A program made the translations under genes and the position numbers. The notes below the pieces were generated by a model. It was not told the DNA's origin. It saw only the letters and a program-made list of their open reading frames with translations, and did not search any database. From Deltaproteobacteria bacterium (GTDB lineage Bacteria > Myxococcota > SpSt-1050 > JACRCP01), in contig JACRCP010000125.1 of assembly GCA_016218965.1 (NCBI GenBank), positions 1 through 44,249 on the forward strand: DNA of 44,249 bases. Direction: 5' to 3'. Numbering within the stretch: position 1 is the stretch's first letter; every line of letters starts with the position of its first letter. Below, in pieces: positions 8,820-16,344 of the stretch.

Positions 8820-8864
8820 CCCACCGTTGAAACGGTGGCCCAATCTCATGCGTCCCTCCGGGAC
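8820..8864. repeat. Two small perfect hairpins after nuoI
   Basis: The first hairpin has arms CCACCG/CGGTGG with loop TTGAAA; the second has arms CGTCCC/GGGACG with loop TCC. They lie between nuoI and the next promoter. They have no T-tract, so they are not a classical terminator, but could act as an mRNA 3' stabiliser. They look like fragments of dispersed GC-rich palindromic repeats. Confidence 0.45.
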
Positions 8865-8898
8865 GATCTCCCCGCTGGATTCTTGGCCCCGGATTTTG

Positions 8899-8904
8899 TA
8901 TCCT
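8899..8904 (+). promoter_or_regulatory. -10 element close to the start codon of the PDZ gene
   Basis: TATCCT (8899-8904) follows TTTTG and lies 9 nt before ATG 8914, the same geometry as nuoA. The -35 region is weak (TGGATT near 8876). No ribosome-binding sequence is seen, which suggests a leaderless transcript. Confidence 0.45.
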
Positions 8905-8913
8905 CCGGCGCGT

Positions 8914-10041
8914 ATGAAGGCATCCAGGAAGCTCATGCTCGTCTTCATCGTGCCCGTGGCGCTCGCGATCATCACGATGTGGTCGCTCTACGGGCGTCGT
9001 GACGCGGCGAACCGCCGGGCCGGGGAAAAGCAGGTGCAGATCTTCGCGCGGGCGCCGCAAAAGCCGCTCGCGCTCAACAAGAGGATCGCGGCCATCTCAT
9101 CGCTGCTCGCGTCGCTCGACGGCGGGATCGCCCCGCAACTCCCCTCCCCGGCCGACCCGGGCGCCCCGCCGGCGCCCCGAACCGGCGGGACGCTCCGCGG
9201 CCTTGTGGTGGACCACTTTGGCGGCACGCCCGGCGCCTGCACGGTGTTCATGCGCCCCTCGCAGGCAGGCATGCTCGAGCAGCACTCGGCGTTTTCGGGC
9301 TCCGTTCGCGGCGGCGCGGACGGGGTGGTGACGGCCGAGGGGATAAGTCCGGGCGCCTACGACCTCCTTGCGCGGTGCGAGCGCGGGATGGGAAGACTCC
9401 GCAACGTCAGTGTTGCCGCCGAGGGCATCTCGGACTTCGGCTCGCTCAGGCTCGACGGCGGGAGTACTCTCAGAGGAACCGTCGTCGAATCCGGCGCAAA
9501 AAAGGCCGTCGCGGGGGCCGCGATCACCGTCTACAGCCCGTACCCCAACAAGGAGACGCCCGAGGCCTCGACGCTGTTCTCGGGATCATCCGACCGGGAC
9601 GGCCGGTTCGAGTTCGAAAACGTGCCCGAGGGGAAGTGGCACCTCAAGATCGACGCCGACGGGTTCCTCGGCAAGGACCTGGTCGGGTTGAGCACCCCGG
9701 GCAGGGGGGTCGTGGATCTTGGGCAGGTGTTTCTGGTCAGGGGGAGCCTGGAAACCCTCCACGAGAGCTCGCAGTTCGGCGGGATAGGAGTCACCATAGG
9801 CAGGAACAAGGGCGACCTCAAGGTAATGGCCGTCATCGACGGGACCCCGGCCAAAAACGCCGGCCTCGTGGGAGGGGACACCATTCTGGAGGTGAACGGC
9901 CTTCCGGCGGCGGATTTGAGCCTCGATGAGGCAATAGGGTCGATCCGGGGGGACGAGCGCACTTCGGTGAGGCTGAAGATCCGGCGGGGCGGCCGGACGT
10001 TCGAAACGGAGATAGTGCGGGACACAATCAAACCGGAGTAA
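8914..10041 (+). CDS. Membrane-anchored protein with carboxypeptidase-like and PDZ domains
   Basis: 375 residues from ATG 8914. This start is preferred because it puts the hydrophobic anchor (LMLVFIVPVALAIITMWSLYG) at the N-terminus; the upstream extension would cover the promoter. After the anchor and a Pro-rich linker there are beta-sandwich segments of the carboxypeptidase regulatory type (GTLRGLVVDHFGGTPG; GSTLRGTVVESGAKKAVAGA; DRDGRFEFENVPEGKWHLKI). A C-terminal PDZ domain follows at about residues 290-370 (GIGVTIGRNKGDLKV, DGTPAKNAGLVGGDTILEVNG). It has no protease domain, so it is probably a periplasmic binding or scaffold protein. The stop lies 4 nt before the next gene. Confidence 0.8.
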   Translation: MKASRKLMLVFIVPVALAIITMWSLYGRRDAANRRAGEKQVQIFARAPQKPLALNKRIAAISSLLASLDGGIAPQLPSPADPGAPPAPRTGGTLRGLVVDHFGGTPGACTVFMRPSQAGMLEQHSAFSGSVRGGADGVVTAEGISPGAYDLLARCERGMGRLRNVSVAAEGISDFGSLRLDGGSTLRGTVVESGAKKAVAGAAITVYSPYPNKETPEASTLFSGSSDRDGRFEFENVPEGKWHLKIDADGFLGKDLVGLSTPGRGVVDLGQVFLVRGSLETLHESSQFGGIGVTIGRNKGDLKVMAVIDGTPAKNAGLVGGDTILEVNGLPAADLSLDEAIGSIRGDERTSVRLKIRRGGRTFETEIVRDTIKPE

Positions 10042-10045
10042 TGCG

Positions 10046-10813
10046 ATGTCACTCGAAATGTTCTCGCTCAAAGGGAAGACGGCGCTCGTGACCGGCGGGA
10101 GCCGCGGGATCGGCGCGGCCATCTGTGAATCCCTCGCCGAAGCCGGCGCGGACGTCGCGGTGGTGAGCCGCAAAGTCGAGAAATGCGAGCTTGTGGCCGA
10201 GAAGGTGCGGGCGAAAGGGGCAAGGGCGATCGCTGGCGGAGCGCACGTCGGCAAGACCGACGACTGCCGGCGCGCCGTCGAGGCGACGGTCCAGGCGTTC
10301 GGCGGGATAGACATCCTGGTCAACAACGCCGCGACGAACCCGGTCTTCGGCCCTTCCGCCGACTGCAGCGACGACGCTTTTGACAAGATCTTCGCGGTCA
10401 ACGTCAAGGGACCGTTCATGCTCACCAAGCTCGTCGTGCCGCACATGGAAAAGCGGGGCGGGGGCGCGATAGTCAACATCGTCTCGGTGGCCGGTCTCGT
10501 CCCCGCGCCGATGATTGGCGTCTATTCGATGAGCAAGGCCGCTCTCATACATCAGACGAAGACGTTCGCGAAGGAACTCGGCGTTTACGGCATCCGCGTG
10601 AACGCGGTCGCCCCCGGGCTGGTCAAGACCGATTTCTCCCGCGCCCTTTGGGAGGCCGAGGAGATGATCAAGGAGTTTTTGGGCAAACAACCGATTCAGA
10701 AGCTCGCCGAGCCAAAGGACATCTGCGGCGCTGTCGTCTTCCTCGCCTCCCCCGCGTCGGCCTTGATGACCGGCTCGGTCGTCGTCGTCGACGGCGGCCA
10801 GCTCACCGGTTGA
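10046..10813 (+). CDS. Short-chain dehydrogenase/reductase (SDR)
   Basis: A 255-residue classical SDR. The cofactor-binding motif is TGGSRGIGA (residues about 17-25) and the structural motif is NNAAT. The catalytic Ser, Tyr and Lys are seen in NIVSVAG and YSMSKAA, and the C-terminus has SALMTGSVVVVDGGQ. It resembles FabG-like/SDR-4 oxidoreductases using NAD(P)H; the substrate cannot be deduced. A GGAG sequence precedes the ATG, and the gene is tightly packed behind the PDZ gene and ahead of a kinase gene, so co-transcription is likely. FabG is possible, but no other fatty-acid genes are nearby. Confidence 0.9.
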   Translation: MSLEMFSLKGKTALVTGGSRGIGAAICESLAEAGADVAVVSRKVEKCELVAEKVRAKGARAIAGGAHVGKTDDCRRAVEATVQAFGGIDILVNNAATNPVFGPSADCSDDAFDKIFAVNVKGPFMLTKLVVPHMEKRGGGAIVNIVSVAGLVPAPMIGVYSMSKAALIHQTKTFAKELGVYGIRVNAVAPGLVKTDFSRALWEAEEMIKEFLGKQPIQKLAEPKDICGAVVFLASPASALMTGSVVVVDGGQLTG

Positions 10814-10833
10814 ACGCCTTTCAGGAGAGACCC

Positions 10834-11496
10834 ATGAAGGGAAAAACGTCCGGTGTGGCCGCAAAACCCGCGGAACCCAAGCTCTTCATCAGCATGGCCG
10901 GGAACATCGGGTGCGGGAAGACGACGGCGGCCAAGCTCATTTCGCAGAAATGGGGGTACGAGCTGTTCGACGAACCCGTGATAGACAACCGGTTCCTCAA
11001 GGACTACTACGCCGACATGCGGCGCTGGTCGTTCACGCTCCAGCTCGAGTTTCTCATCAAGCGCGCCGAGCACCACGAACTCATCCGCACCGTTCCGAAG
11101 GCGTGCATCCAGGACCGCACGCTCATCGAAGACCCCGAGATCTTCGCGAAGTACCTCCACGGCCTCGGCAACATGGACGACCGCGAGCTCCAGCTCTACC
11201 TCGAGTACTTCCAGAAGCTCAACCGCACGCTCCAGCAGCCCGACAAGGTGGTCTTCCTCGAGGTCAAGGACGTGGGTGTGCTCATGGACCGAATCGGGCA
11301 CCGCGGGCGCGCAGAGGAGCGCGGGTTGACGCGCGAGTTCCTCGAGGGGCTCAACGCGTACTACAGCACGTTCCCCGGCGTCTGCCGGCGGAAGTACGGG
11401 ATCGAGGTCATGACCGTCGACGCCTCGAAGGTCGACCTCCGGACCAAGACCGGACGCCTCGCGTTTCTCGACCTCGTCTCCCCTTTTGTCTCATAA
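10834..11496 (+). CDS. Deoxynucleoside kinase family protein
   Basis: 220 residues from ATG 10834, which has AGGAGAG eight bases upstream. The P-loop is GNIGCGKTT near residue 23. The dNK-family features follow: [16 protein letters not shown], a [12 protein letters not shown] helix, and the catalytic [13 protein letters not shown], in which the ED-R/DRS-type motif appears as DRTLIED. A lid-like segment [12 protein letters not shown] follows. It is likely to phosphorylate deoxyadenosine, deoxycytidine or deoxyguanosine for dNTP salvage in the cytoplasm; specificity cannot be told. It lies between an SDR gene and acs with short gaps. Confidence 0.88.
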   Translation: MKGKTSGVAAKPAEPKLFISMAGNIGCGKTTAAKLISQKWGYELFDEPVIDNRFLKDYYADMRRWSFTLQLEFLIKRAEHHELIRTVPKACIQDRTLIEDPEIFAKYLHGLGNMDDRELQLYLEYFQKLNRTLQQPDKVVFLEVKDVGVLMDRIGHRGRAEERGLTREFLEGLNAYYSTFPGVCRRKYGIEVMTVDASKVDLRTKTGRLAFLDLVSPFVS

Positions 11497-11518
11497 GGCC
11501 ACCCAAGGAGGAATTCCG

Positions 11519-13489
11519 ATGGCGGACCAGAAGACGATCACATCGATGATGGACGAGAAGCGCACGTTCCCTCCGCCCAGGGAGTTCGCGGAGAAGGCGC
11601 ACGTCAAATCGCTGGAGCAGTACAAGGCGATGTACAAGCGTTCGATCGAGGACCCCGACGGGTTCTGGGGCGAGATGGCATCGAACCTCCACTGGTTCAA
11701 GAAGTGGGACAGGATGGTCGAGGAGGATTTCAAGGAAGGCAGGCTCGCGTGGTTCATAGGCGGCAGGACAAACATGAGTTTCAACTGCCTGGACCGCCAC
11801 CTCGGCACCAAAAACGAGAACAAGGTGGCCCTGATCTTCCAGGGCGAGCCCGAGGACGACGTGCGGAAGTTCACCTACAAGGAACTGCACGCGGAAGTGT
11901 GCAGGTTCGCCAATGTCCTCAAGAAGCACGGCGTCAAGAAGGGCGACCGCGTGTCCATCTATCTTCCGATGATCCCGGAGCTCGCGATCGCGATGCTCGC
12001 CTGCACCCGCATCGGAGCGGTCCACAGCATAGTCTTCGGGGGGTTCTCGGCCGAGGCGCTCCGTGACCGCATCCTCGACTGCAAGTCAAACGTGCTTGTC
12101 ACGGCCAACGTCGGCTACCGGTCCGGAAAGACAATTCCGACAAAGGTCAACGCCGACAAGGCGATGGACTTGGCCCCGGGCGTCAAGACCTGCTTCGTCG
12201 TCGAGCGGACCAAGGCCGAGACGAACATGAAACCCGGCCGCGATGTCTGGTGGCACGACGAGGTGGGCGCGGCGGACGTCAAAGACGCGTGCCCGGCCGA
12301 GGAGATGGACGCCGAGGACCCGCTGTTCATCCTTTACACCTCGGGCTCCACGGGAAAACCCAAGGGCGTGCTCCACACCACCGGCGGCTACATGACGTAT
12401 GTCGCGACGACCTTCAAGTACGTGTTCGACCACCGGGACGAGGACATCTTCTGGTGCACGGCGGACATCGGCTGGGTGACCGGGCACAGCTACATCGTTT
12501 ACGGCCCGTTCTGCAACGCGGCGACCTCGGTCATGTTCGAGTCGGTCCCGAACTTCCCGAAACCCGACAGGTTCTGGGCCGTTGTCGAGAAGTTCAAGGT
12601 CAACACGTTCTACACCGCCCCGACCGCCATCCGCGCCATCATGCGCGACGGCGAGGAGTGGCCGAAGAAACACGACCTCTCAAGCCTGCGCCTGCTCGGA
12701 TCGGTCGGCGAGCCCATCAACCCCGAGGCGTGGATGTGGTACCACAGGAACATCGGCCGCGAGAAATGCCCGATTGTCGACACCTGGTGGCAGACCGAAA
12801 CCGGCGGCATTCTCATCACGCCGCTCCCCGGTGCATGGCCCACCAAGCCGGGTTCCGCCACCCTTCCCTTCTTCGGCGTGGTGCCCGAGGTCATCCGGCA
12901 GGACGGGATGCCCTGCGCCGTCAACGAGGGCGGGCAGCTGGTCATCAAGCGATCATGGCCCGGACTCATGCGGCGCGTCTACGGCGATCCCGAAAGGTTC
13001 AAGAACACTTACTTCGCGCAGTACCCCGGAGTCTACTACACCGGCGACGGCGCGCGCCGCGACGAGGACGGTTACTACTGGCTCATGGGCCGAATCGACG
13101 ACGTCGTGAACGTGTCGGGGCATCGGATCGGCACGGCCGAGGTCGAGAGCGCCCTCGTATCGCACACGTCGGTCGCCGAGGCGGCGGTCGTGGGCTTCCC
13201 GCACGACATCAAGGGCCAGGGACTGTACGCCTACGTCACGCTCAAGGCTGGTCTCGACAAGTCCGATGACCTCAAAAAACAACTTCTGGCCCACGTCACA
13301 AAGGAGATAGGGCCGATCGCCCGGCCCGACAAGATCCATTTCACCGACGGGCTGCCAAAGACCCGCTCGGGCAAGATCATGCGGCGCATCCTGCGCAAGA
13401 TCGCCGAGGGCGACGTGTCGAGCCTGGGCGACACCTCGACCCTGGCCGATCCGAGTGTGGTGGACGCGCTGGTGAAGACGAGGCAGTGA
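11519..13489 (+). CDS. acs: Acetyl-CoA synthetase (AMP-forming)
   Basis: A 656-residue enzyme that activates acetate with ATP and CoA. The start at ATG 11519 follows a near-perfect AAGGAGGAATTC ribosome-binding sequence. Adenylate-forming motifs are [12 protein letters not shown] (A3), [10 protein letters not shown] (A5), [21 protein letters not shown] (A7-A8) and the C-terminal [10 protein letters not shown], whose lysine is the residue acetylated to silence Acs in other bacteria. The length and the W-rich acetate-pocket region match true Acs rather than longer-chain synthetases. It is the last gene of the 8914-13489 run. A multi-hairpin repeat begins 11 nt after the stop. Confidence 0.95.
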   Translation: MADQKTITSMMDEKRTFPPPREFAEKAHVKSLEQYKAMYKRSIEDPDGFWGEMASNLHWFKKWDRMVEEDFKEGRLAWFIGGRTNMSFNCLDRHLGTKNENKVALIFQGEPEDDVRKFTYKELHAEVCRFANVLKKHGVKKGDRVSIYLPMIPELAIAMLACTRIGAVHSIVFGGFSAEALRDRILDCKSNVLVTANVGYRSGKTIPTKVNADKAMDLAPGVKTCFVVERTKAETNMKPGRDVWWHDEVGAADVKDACPAEEMDAEDPLFILYTSGSTGKPKGVLHTTGGYMTYVATTFKYVFDHRDEDIFWCTADIGWVTGHSYIVYGPFCNAATSVMFESVPNFPKPDRFWAVVEKFKVNTFYTAPTAIRAIMRDGEEWPKKHDLSSLRLLGSVGEPINPEAWMWYHRNIGREKCPIVDTWWQTETGGILITPLPGAWPTKPGSATLPFFGVVPEVIRQDGMPCAVNEGGQLVIKRSWPGLMRRVYGDPERFKNTYFAQYPGVYYTGDGARRDEDGYYWLMGRIDDVVNVSGHRIGTAEVESALVSHTSVAEAAVVGFPHDIKGQGLYAYVTLKAGLDKSDDLKKQLLAHVTKEIGPIARPDKIHFTDGLPKTRSGKIMRRILRKIAEGDVSSLGDTSTLADPSVVDALVKTRQ

Positions 13490-13499
13490 CGGCCGGTTG

Positions 13500-13613
13500 T
13501 TTGGAGTGCGCAAGCTTGCTTGCGCTCTGTCTTCGGGCGAGCTTGCTCGCCCGATACCGGGGCAGCAAGCAGCCCCAGGGGTCAAAAGCGGTAGCAAGCT
13601 ACCGCACTCCAAA
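13500..13613. repeat. Multi-hairpin (cloverleaf-like) repeat, copy 1
   Basis: The outer 11-bp arms TTTGGAGTGCG and CGCACTCCAAA (13500-13510 and 13603-13613) enclose a chain of palindromes: GCGCAAGCTTGCTTGCGC (13508-13525), CGGGCGAGCTTGCTCGCCCG (13534-13553), a GGGGC/GCCCC hairpin (13559-13576), and GCGGTAGCAAGCTACCGC (13588-13605). The hairpin centres share AGCTTGCT or its complement AGCAAGCT. It follows the acs stop by 11 nt. Copy 2 is at 14500-14580. Confidence 0.85.
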
Positions 13614-13642
13614 GGAACAGCCCGCCGCGGACCACATCCGAT

Positions 13643-13671
13643 TTGACTTGTGTTCCGTAAGTGGTTATTAT
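13643..13671 (+). promoter_or_regulatory. Sigma70-type promoter of the IHF-like gene
   Basis: TTGACT (13643-13648), 17-bp spacer, TATTAT (13666-13671). The expected transcript start is about 23 nt before ATG 13701, with a GGGAG ribosome-binding sequence in between. Confidence 0.75.
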
Positions 13672-13700
13672 CGCTCCGCATTTCACGCGGGAGCTTTCAG

Positions 13701-14018
13701 ATGGCTACGCTGACCAAAATGGAACTGGCTGGAAAGGTAATGGAATCCGGCGGCGGAAATATCAAGGAGGCGATGGAACTTGTCGAATCGACGCTTGATC
13801 TCGTGAAGAGCACGCTCGCCGGCAGTCAGGACGTCCTCATCAGCGGCTTCGGCAAGTTCCACATCAGGGACAAGAAGGCGCGCAAGGGGCGCAATCCCAA
13901 GACCGGAGAGGAAATCGTCGTCGCCCCCAGGCGCGTCGTCACGTTCCACGCCAGCAACGAGCTCAGGAACAGGTGCAAGGCGGCGGTCTATCCCGCAGAG
14001 GGAAAACCGGCGGAGTAG
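13701..14018 (+). CDS. Integration host factor-like / HU-family DNA-bending protein
   Basis: 105 residues from ATG 13701; the longer frame upstream overlaps the promoter. The HU/IHF fold is clear: N-terminal helices (TKMELAGKVMESGG; KEAMELVESTLDLVKS), then VLISGFGKFHIRDKKARKGRNPKTGEEI, where the RNPKTGE arm with its intercalating Pro is diagnostic (residues about 55-70), then RRVVTFHASNELRNR. It fits the IHF-alpha side of the family better than HU because of the FGKFHIRDK and VTF segments. The protein should bind and bend DNA as a dimer; the partner is not in the window. It has its own promoter and a repeat-derived terminator. Confidence 0.88.
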   Translation: MATLTKMELAGKVMESGGGNIKEAMELVESTLDLVKSTLAGSQDVLISGFGKFHIRDKKARKGRNPKTGEEIVVAPRRVVTFHASNELRNRCKAAVYPAEGKPAE

Positions 14019-14031
14019 GCCTGGGAACGTA

Positions 14032-14114
14032 ACCGCAGAGAACGCAGAGAGCGCCGAGAGAATCTTTGAAAGATATCTGCGTCCTCCGCGCTCTCTGCGG
14101 TCAAAGGTTTTTTT
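14032..14114. repeat. ACCGCAGAG inverted repeat, probable terminator of the IHF-like gene
   Basis: The left arm begins ACCGCAGAGAACGCAGAGAG and the right arm ends CTCTCTGCGGT. A run of eight T follows five bases later (14107-14114). The T-run downstream of the long stem makes it a plausible rho-independent terminator on the + strand. A related copy lies at 40144-40236. Confidence 0.6.
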
Positions 14115-14196
14115 TCGGGTCGTGCTTGTAATAAGGCCGCAGTTGGTGTAGTAGACTCGCCCGGGTCTGGGCAAAACCGTTTTGGAGGTTCTCAAA

Positions 14197-14499
14197 GTGG
14201 CGGACACGAAAAAGTGCAAGGTCGAGGGCTGCAAGCGCCCGTACCGGGCCAAGGGCTACTGCGTCACGCACTACCGGAAGTGGCGCCGCGGCGAGATGCC
14301 GCACGCGAGGTTCCGCTGGTGCTTCCACCCAGAGTGCAAGAAGCGCGAGTTCATGCGCGGCCTCTGTCAGGAACATTTCGACGCAAAGTTCGGCGGCAAG
14401 AAGGCACCGGCGGCCGAAGCCGCGCCAGCCGCCCCCGCCGCCGCGACCCCGGCCGCCCCGGCGCCTGCAACACCCGCGCCCGAGGCCCCTCCGGCGTAG
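14197..14499 (+). CDS. Small protein with two tandem Cys/His (zinc-site-like) modules
   Basis: 100 residues from GTG 14197, with a GGAGG eight bases upstream; a TTG at 14182 is less likely. There are two identical metal-site spacings, C-x4-C-x9-C-x2-H: C7, C12, C22, H25 and C42, C47, C57, H60, the first around CKVEGCKRPYRAKGYCVTH. They are joined by a basic linker (YRKWRRGEMPHARFRW). The C-terminal 35 residues are Ala/Pro-rich. Similar small basic CCCH proteins occur in myxobacteria and are usually annotated as hypothetical or vegetative proteins (from memory). It may bind zinc and nucleic acid, an inference from charge and motif. It has its own upstream region, with TAGACT near 14152 as a possible -10. 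Confidence 0.7.
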   Translation: MADTKKCKVEGCKRPYRAKGYCVTHYRKWRRGEMPHARFRWCFHPECKKREFMRGLCQEHFDAKFGGKKAPAAEAAPAAPAAATPAAPAPATPAPEAPPA

Positions 14500-14580
14500 T
14501 TTGGAGTGCGCAAGCTTGCTTGCGCTTTCTGCCGGACGAGCTTGCTCGTCCGGGCGGCGGCAGCAGGCTGCCGCACTCCC
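14500..14580. repeat. Multi-hairpin (cloverleaf-like) repeat, copy 2
   Basis: It begins directly after the preceding TAG stop. The first 27 bases are identical to copy 1. The second palindrome has arms CCGGACGAG/CTCGTCCGG (14532-14553) where copy 1 has CGGGCGAG/CTCGCCCG; both arms changed together. The third is GCGGCAGCAGGCTGCCGC (14557-14574), and the closing arm is CGCACTCCC. The copy is shorter by one hairpin. Confidence 0.85.
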
Positions 14581-14617
14581 AAAAAAGCCCCCGTCCGGTG
14601 CGTCCGGGCGGGGGTGT
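14580..14617 (-). terminator. Rho-independent terminator of the porin gene
   Basis: Read on the minus strand: CCCCCGCCCGGA, a short loop, then TCCGGACGGGGG-type pairing (CCGGACGGGGG) followed by CTTTTTT. It lies 26 nt beyond the porin stop codon. Confidence 0.8.
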
Positions 14618-14642
14618 TTCGGTTCAGCTCAAGTCAGATCGA

Positions 14643-15824
14643 TCAGAAGCTCACACCCAGTTGGAGTATCAACTGGTCCTCGACGATGTCTTGCGGTTCG
14701 TTGTCGAGGTTCGTGTACTGTTTCGACAGGCCGTCCTGCGGGATCAGGCGCTCGTACACGAGCGTCATCTTGGCGTTCTTGCTGAAATAGTAGTTGACCC
14801 CGCCGGTGATGCCCATGATTCCCTGCCTCTGGAGCGCCATGTCTCCGTCCATGAGATCGGGGCGCGGGACGCCGCGGCCGTCGGTGTCGAGGTAATCGAA
14901 CCTGACGATGGGCTGGAGCTTCACCTTGCCGGGGATGGTGTAACCGAGCATGATGTAGGTGCCCCACGATTCGATGGGACGTATGGCGATGCTCGTGGCG
15001 GTCGTCTTTTCGGTGTCCATGACCTCGGTTATCCCGTACATGTATTCGGCGACCGCCAGCAGGCCCTTGAACTCGAACTTCGCATCCACCCCGAGGCGCA
15101 TCTTCTTGTAGATGAGGTCGTATTCCTCGGCGCTGCCTTCCCATCCGCCGTAGTAGCTGATGCCGCCGCCGACCGACCCCTTCTCGCCGAGCTTCTTGTG
15201 GTAGCCCGCGCGCCCAAAGACGTCCTTCCACTTGTTGCCGCCCTTGAGAATGGACTCGCTCTGGTAGATGCCCTGGCCGTTCACGACCCCGACCCGGTAG
15301 TTGAAGCCGTGGATGTCGCCATGGAAGTACGCGCCGAGGTCCCGGAGGTACGGGAAGAACCCGAGCTGCTGGCCCGCGTACGTCCGGCCCGGGCCCCAGA
15401 TCAGCGAGTACGTGACGAGTTCGAAGTCATACGGGGCGCGGGGGCCCTCGTAACCGATCGGAATGATGAACTGGCCGGCGGTGAACTGGAAGAACTTGTG
15501 GAACTTGAGGGTGGTCCAGAAGTCCACTTGGAGGGGCGTGGTCATCGCGCCCAGCTCGGGCCCGCCGGTGAAATCGACCTGGCTGAAGAACGACACCACG
15601 TTGGTAAGATCCGCGTCCATCTTGAGCCTGGCGCGCTTGAGCATGAACGCCGAGTCGCTCATCTGCTGGCAGACGCCCGTCGTCTTGTCACACACGCCGT
15701 AGTCGTTATACCGGTACCAGAACTGCCCATTCCCCGAGAAGTCGACCTCGGCCGCCGAGGCTTGGGCGGCGACCAACACCGAAGTCGTCGCCAGCAGCAC
15801 GATTGCCAAAAGCGTGTTCCTCAT
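14643..15824 (-). CDS. Outer-membrane porin, phosphate-selective porin O/P-like
   Basis: 393 residues. The signal peptide MRNTLLAIVLLATTSVLVAA is followed by QASA-AEVDF, giving a clean cleavage site. The mature protein alternates polar and hydrophobic residues in strands typical of a 16-stranded barrel and ends in LQLGVSF, with the C-terminal Phe recognised by the Bam machinery. Segments such as FMLKRARLKMDADLTNVVSF, PELGAMTTPLQVDFWTT and FTAGQFIIPIGYE resemble the OprO/OprP-like porins common in deltaproteobacteria. A CDKTTGVCQQ pair could form an exposed disulfide. An AGGAGG ribosome-binding sequence precedes the ATG, and it has its own promoter and terminator (monocistronic). The transported solute is unknown. 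Confidence 0.88.
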   Translation of the reverse strand: MRNTLLAIVLLATTSVLVAAQASAAEVDFSGNGQFWYRYNDYGVCDKTTGVCQQMSDSAFMLKRARLKMDADLTNVVSFFSQVDFTGGPELGAMTTPLQVDFWTTLKFHKFFQFTAGQFIIPIGYEGPRAPYDFELVTYSLIWGPGRTYAGQQLGFFPYLRDLGAYFHGDIHGFNYRVGVVNGQGIYQSESILKGGNKWKDVFGRAGYHKKLGEKGSVGGGISYYGGWEGSAEEYDLIYKKMRLGVDAKFEFKGLLAVAEYMYGITEVMDTEKTTATSIAIRPIESWGTYIMLGYTIPGKVKLQPIVRFDYLDTDGRGVPRPDLMDGDMALQRQGIMGITGGVNYYFSKNAKMTLVYERLIPQDGLSKQYTNLDNEPQDIVEDQLILQLGVSF

Positions 15825-15884
15825 CCTGGGTCCCTCCTGTCAAAAAAAAGGTTGCCGCGCTTGTCCGGTATCAGAGCGAAACGA

Positions 15885-15913
15885 AACATAATGACGGAAG
15901 GGGGTTATGTCAA
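15885..15913 (-). promoter_or_regulatory. Sigma70-type promoter of the porin gene
   Basis: On the minus strand: TTGACA (15913-15908), 17-bp spacer, TATGTT (15890-15885), giving a leader of about 50 nt. The MITE-like element's target duplication begins 8 bp upstream of the -35 box. Confidence 0.85.
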
Positions 15914-15929
15914 GTTTTGAATGTCGTCC

Positions 15930-16265
15930 GTGTGCATCCCCGCAACTGGGGTGACGCGAAGGCCGGGGCGACGCCTGCCCGGCGCACGTTCTGTCTGTCC
16001 GGCGCGCGCGACGGTTTTTCCGGGGGATCGCTGCGCGGACTTCTCCCTGCTACTCTGCGAAGCGGCGTTTCGCTGCGTAGCACGAGCCGGACCCCCTGCG
16101 GGCTCCGGCAGAGTGAATCCGCCTGCGCCCGCCCCGACGACCAACCGCCTTGCCTCGCCTTAGCCTCCTGGCGAAGGCAGGGTGGTTCAGAACGGGCGCC
16201 GGGAAGGTGGCGGCCCGGCCGACCCGGGAGCCAGTTCCTTGTTCCCCAGAATCGGGGATGCACCC
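15930..16265. mobile_element. 336-bp MITE-like element with terminal inverted repeats and 9-bp target duplication
   Basis: The left end GTGTGCATCCCC and the right end (read inward on the minus strand) GGGTGCATCCCC match at 11 of 12 bases. Both continue into a CCCCG-NNN-CTGGGG hairpin, so about 19 of 22 bases match. The exact 9-mer ATGTCGTCC abuts both ends as a direct repeat (15921-15929 and 16266-16274), as expected for transposition. The interior is GC-rich and full of palindromes (for example GCGAAGCGGCGTTTCGC) and has no credible gene, so it would need a transposase in trans. This element fills most of the gene-free stretch 15825-16344. Confidence 0.75.
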
Positions 16266-16306
16266 ATGTCGTCCTGTCGTCCAGTTTTTCCCTGTCCAGT
16301 TTTCCC

Positions 16307-16336
16307 TTGCGCCCTGCACCTCTGATTTTGTACCCT
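16307..16336 (+). promoter_or_regulatory. Promoter of the lipase-like gene
   Basis: TTGCGC (16307-16312), 18-bp spacer, TACCCT (16331-16336). The GTG start at 16345 is 8 nt beyond the -10, and no ribosome-binding sequence is seen, which fits a leaderless message. Confidence 0.5.
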
Positions 16337-16344
16337 CTTCAACC

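Noticed and set aside
8820..8864. Terminator after nuoI
   Set aside because: Two neat hairpins are present but no T-tract follows, so factor-independent termination is not supported.
13500..14580. CRISPR array or integron-like attC sites
   Set aside because: Repeats are palindromic chains, not regularly spaced direct repeats with spacers. There are no cas or integrase genes, and the arms do not resemble attC core sites.
14214..15920. 568-residue + strand frame opposite the porin gene
   Set aside because: Shadow frame: its composition is an antisense image of the porin, which itself has a signal peptide, a C-terminal Phe, a promoter and a terminator.
15910..16263. 117-residue open frame on the minus strand spanning the MITE-like element
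   Set aside because: It begins with a GTG inside the inverted-repeat end, has no recognisable domain, and its sequence is explained by palindromes.
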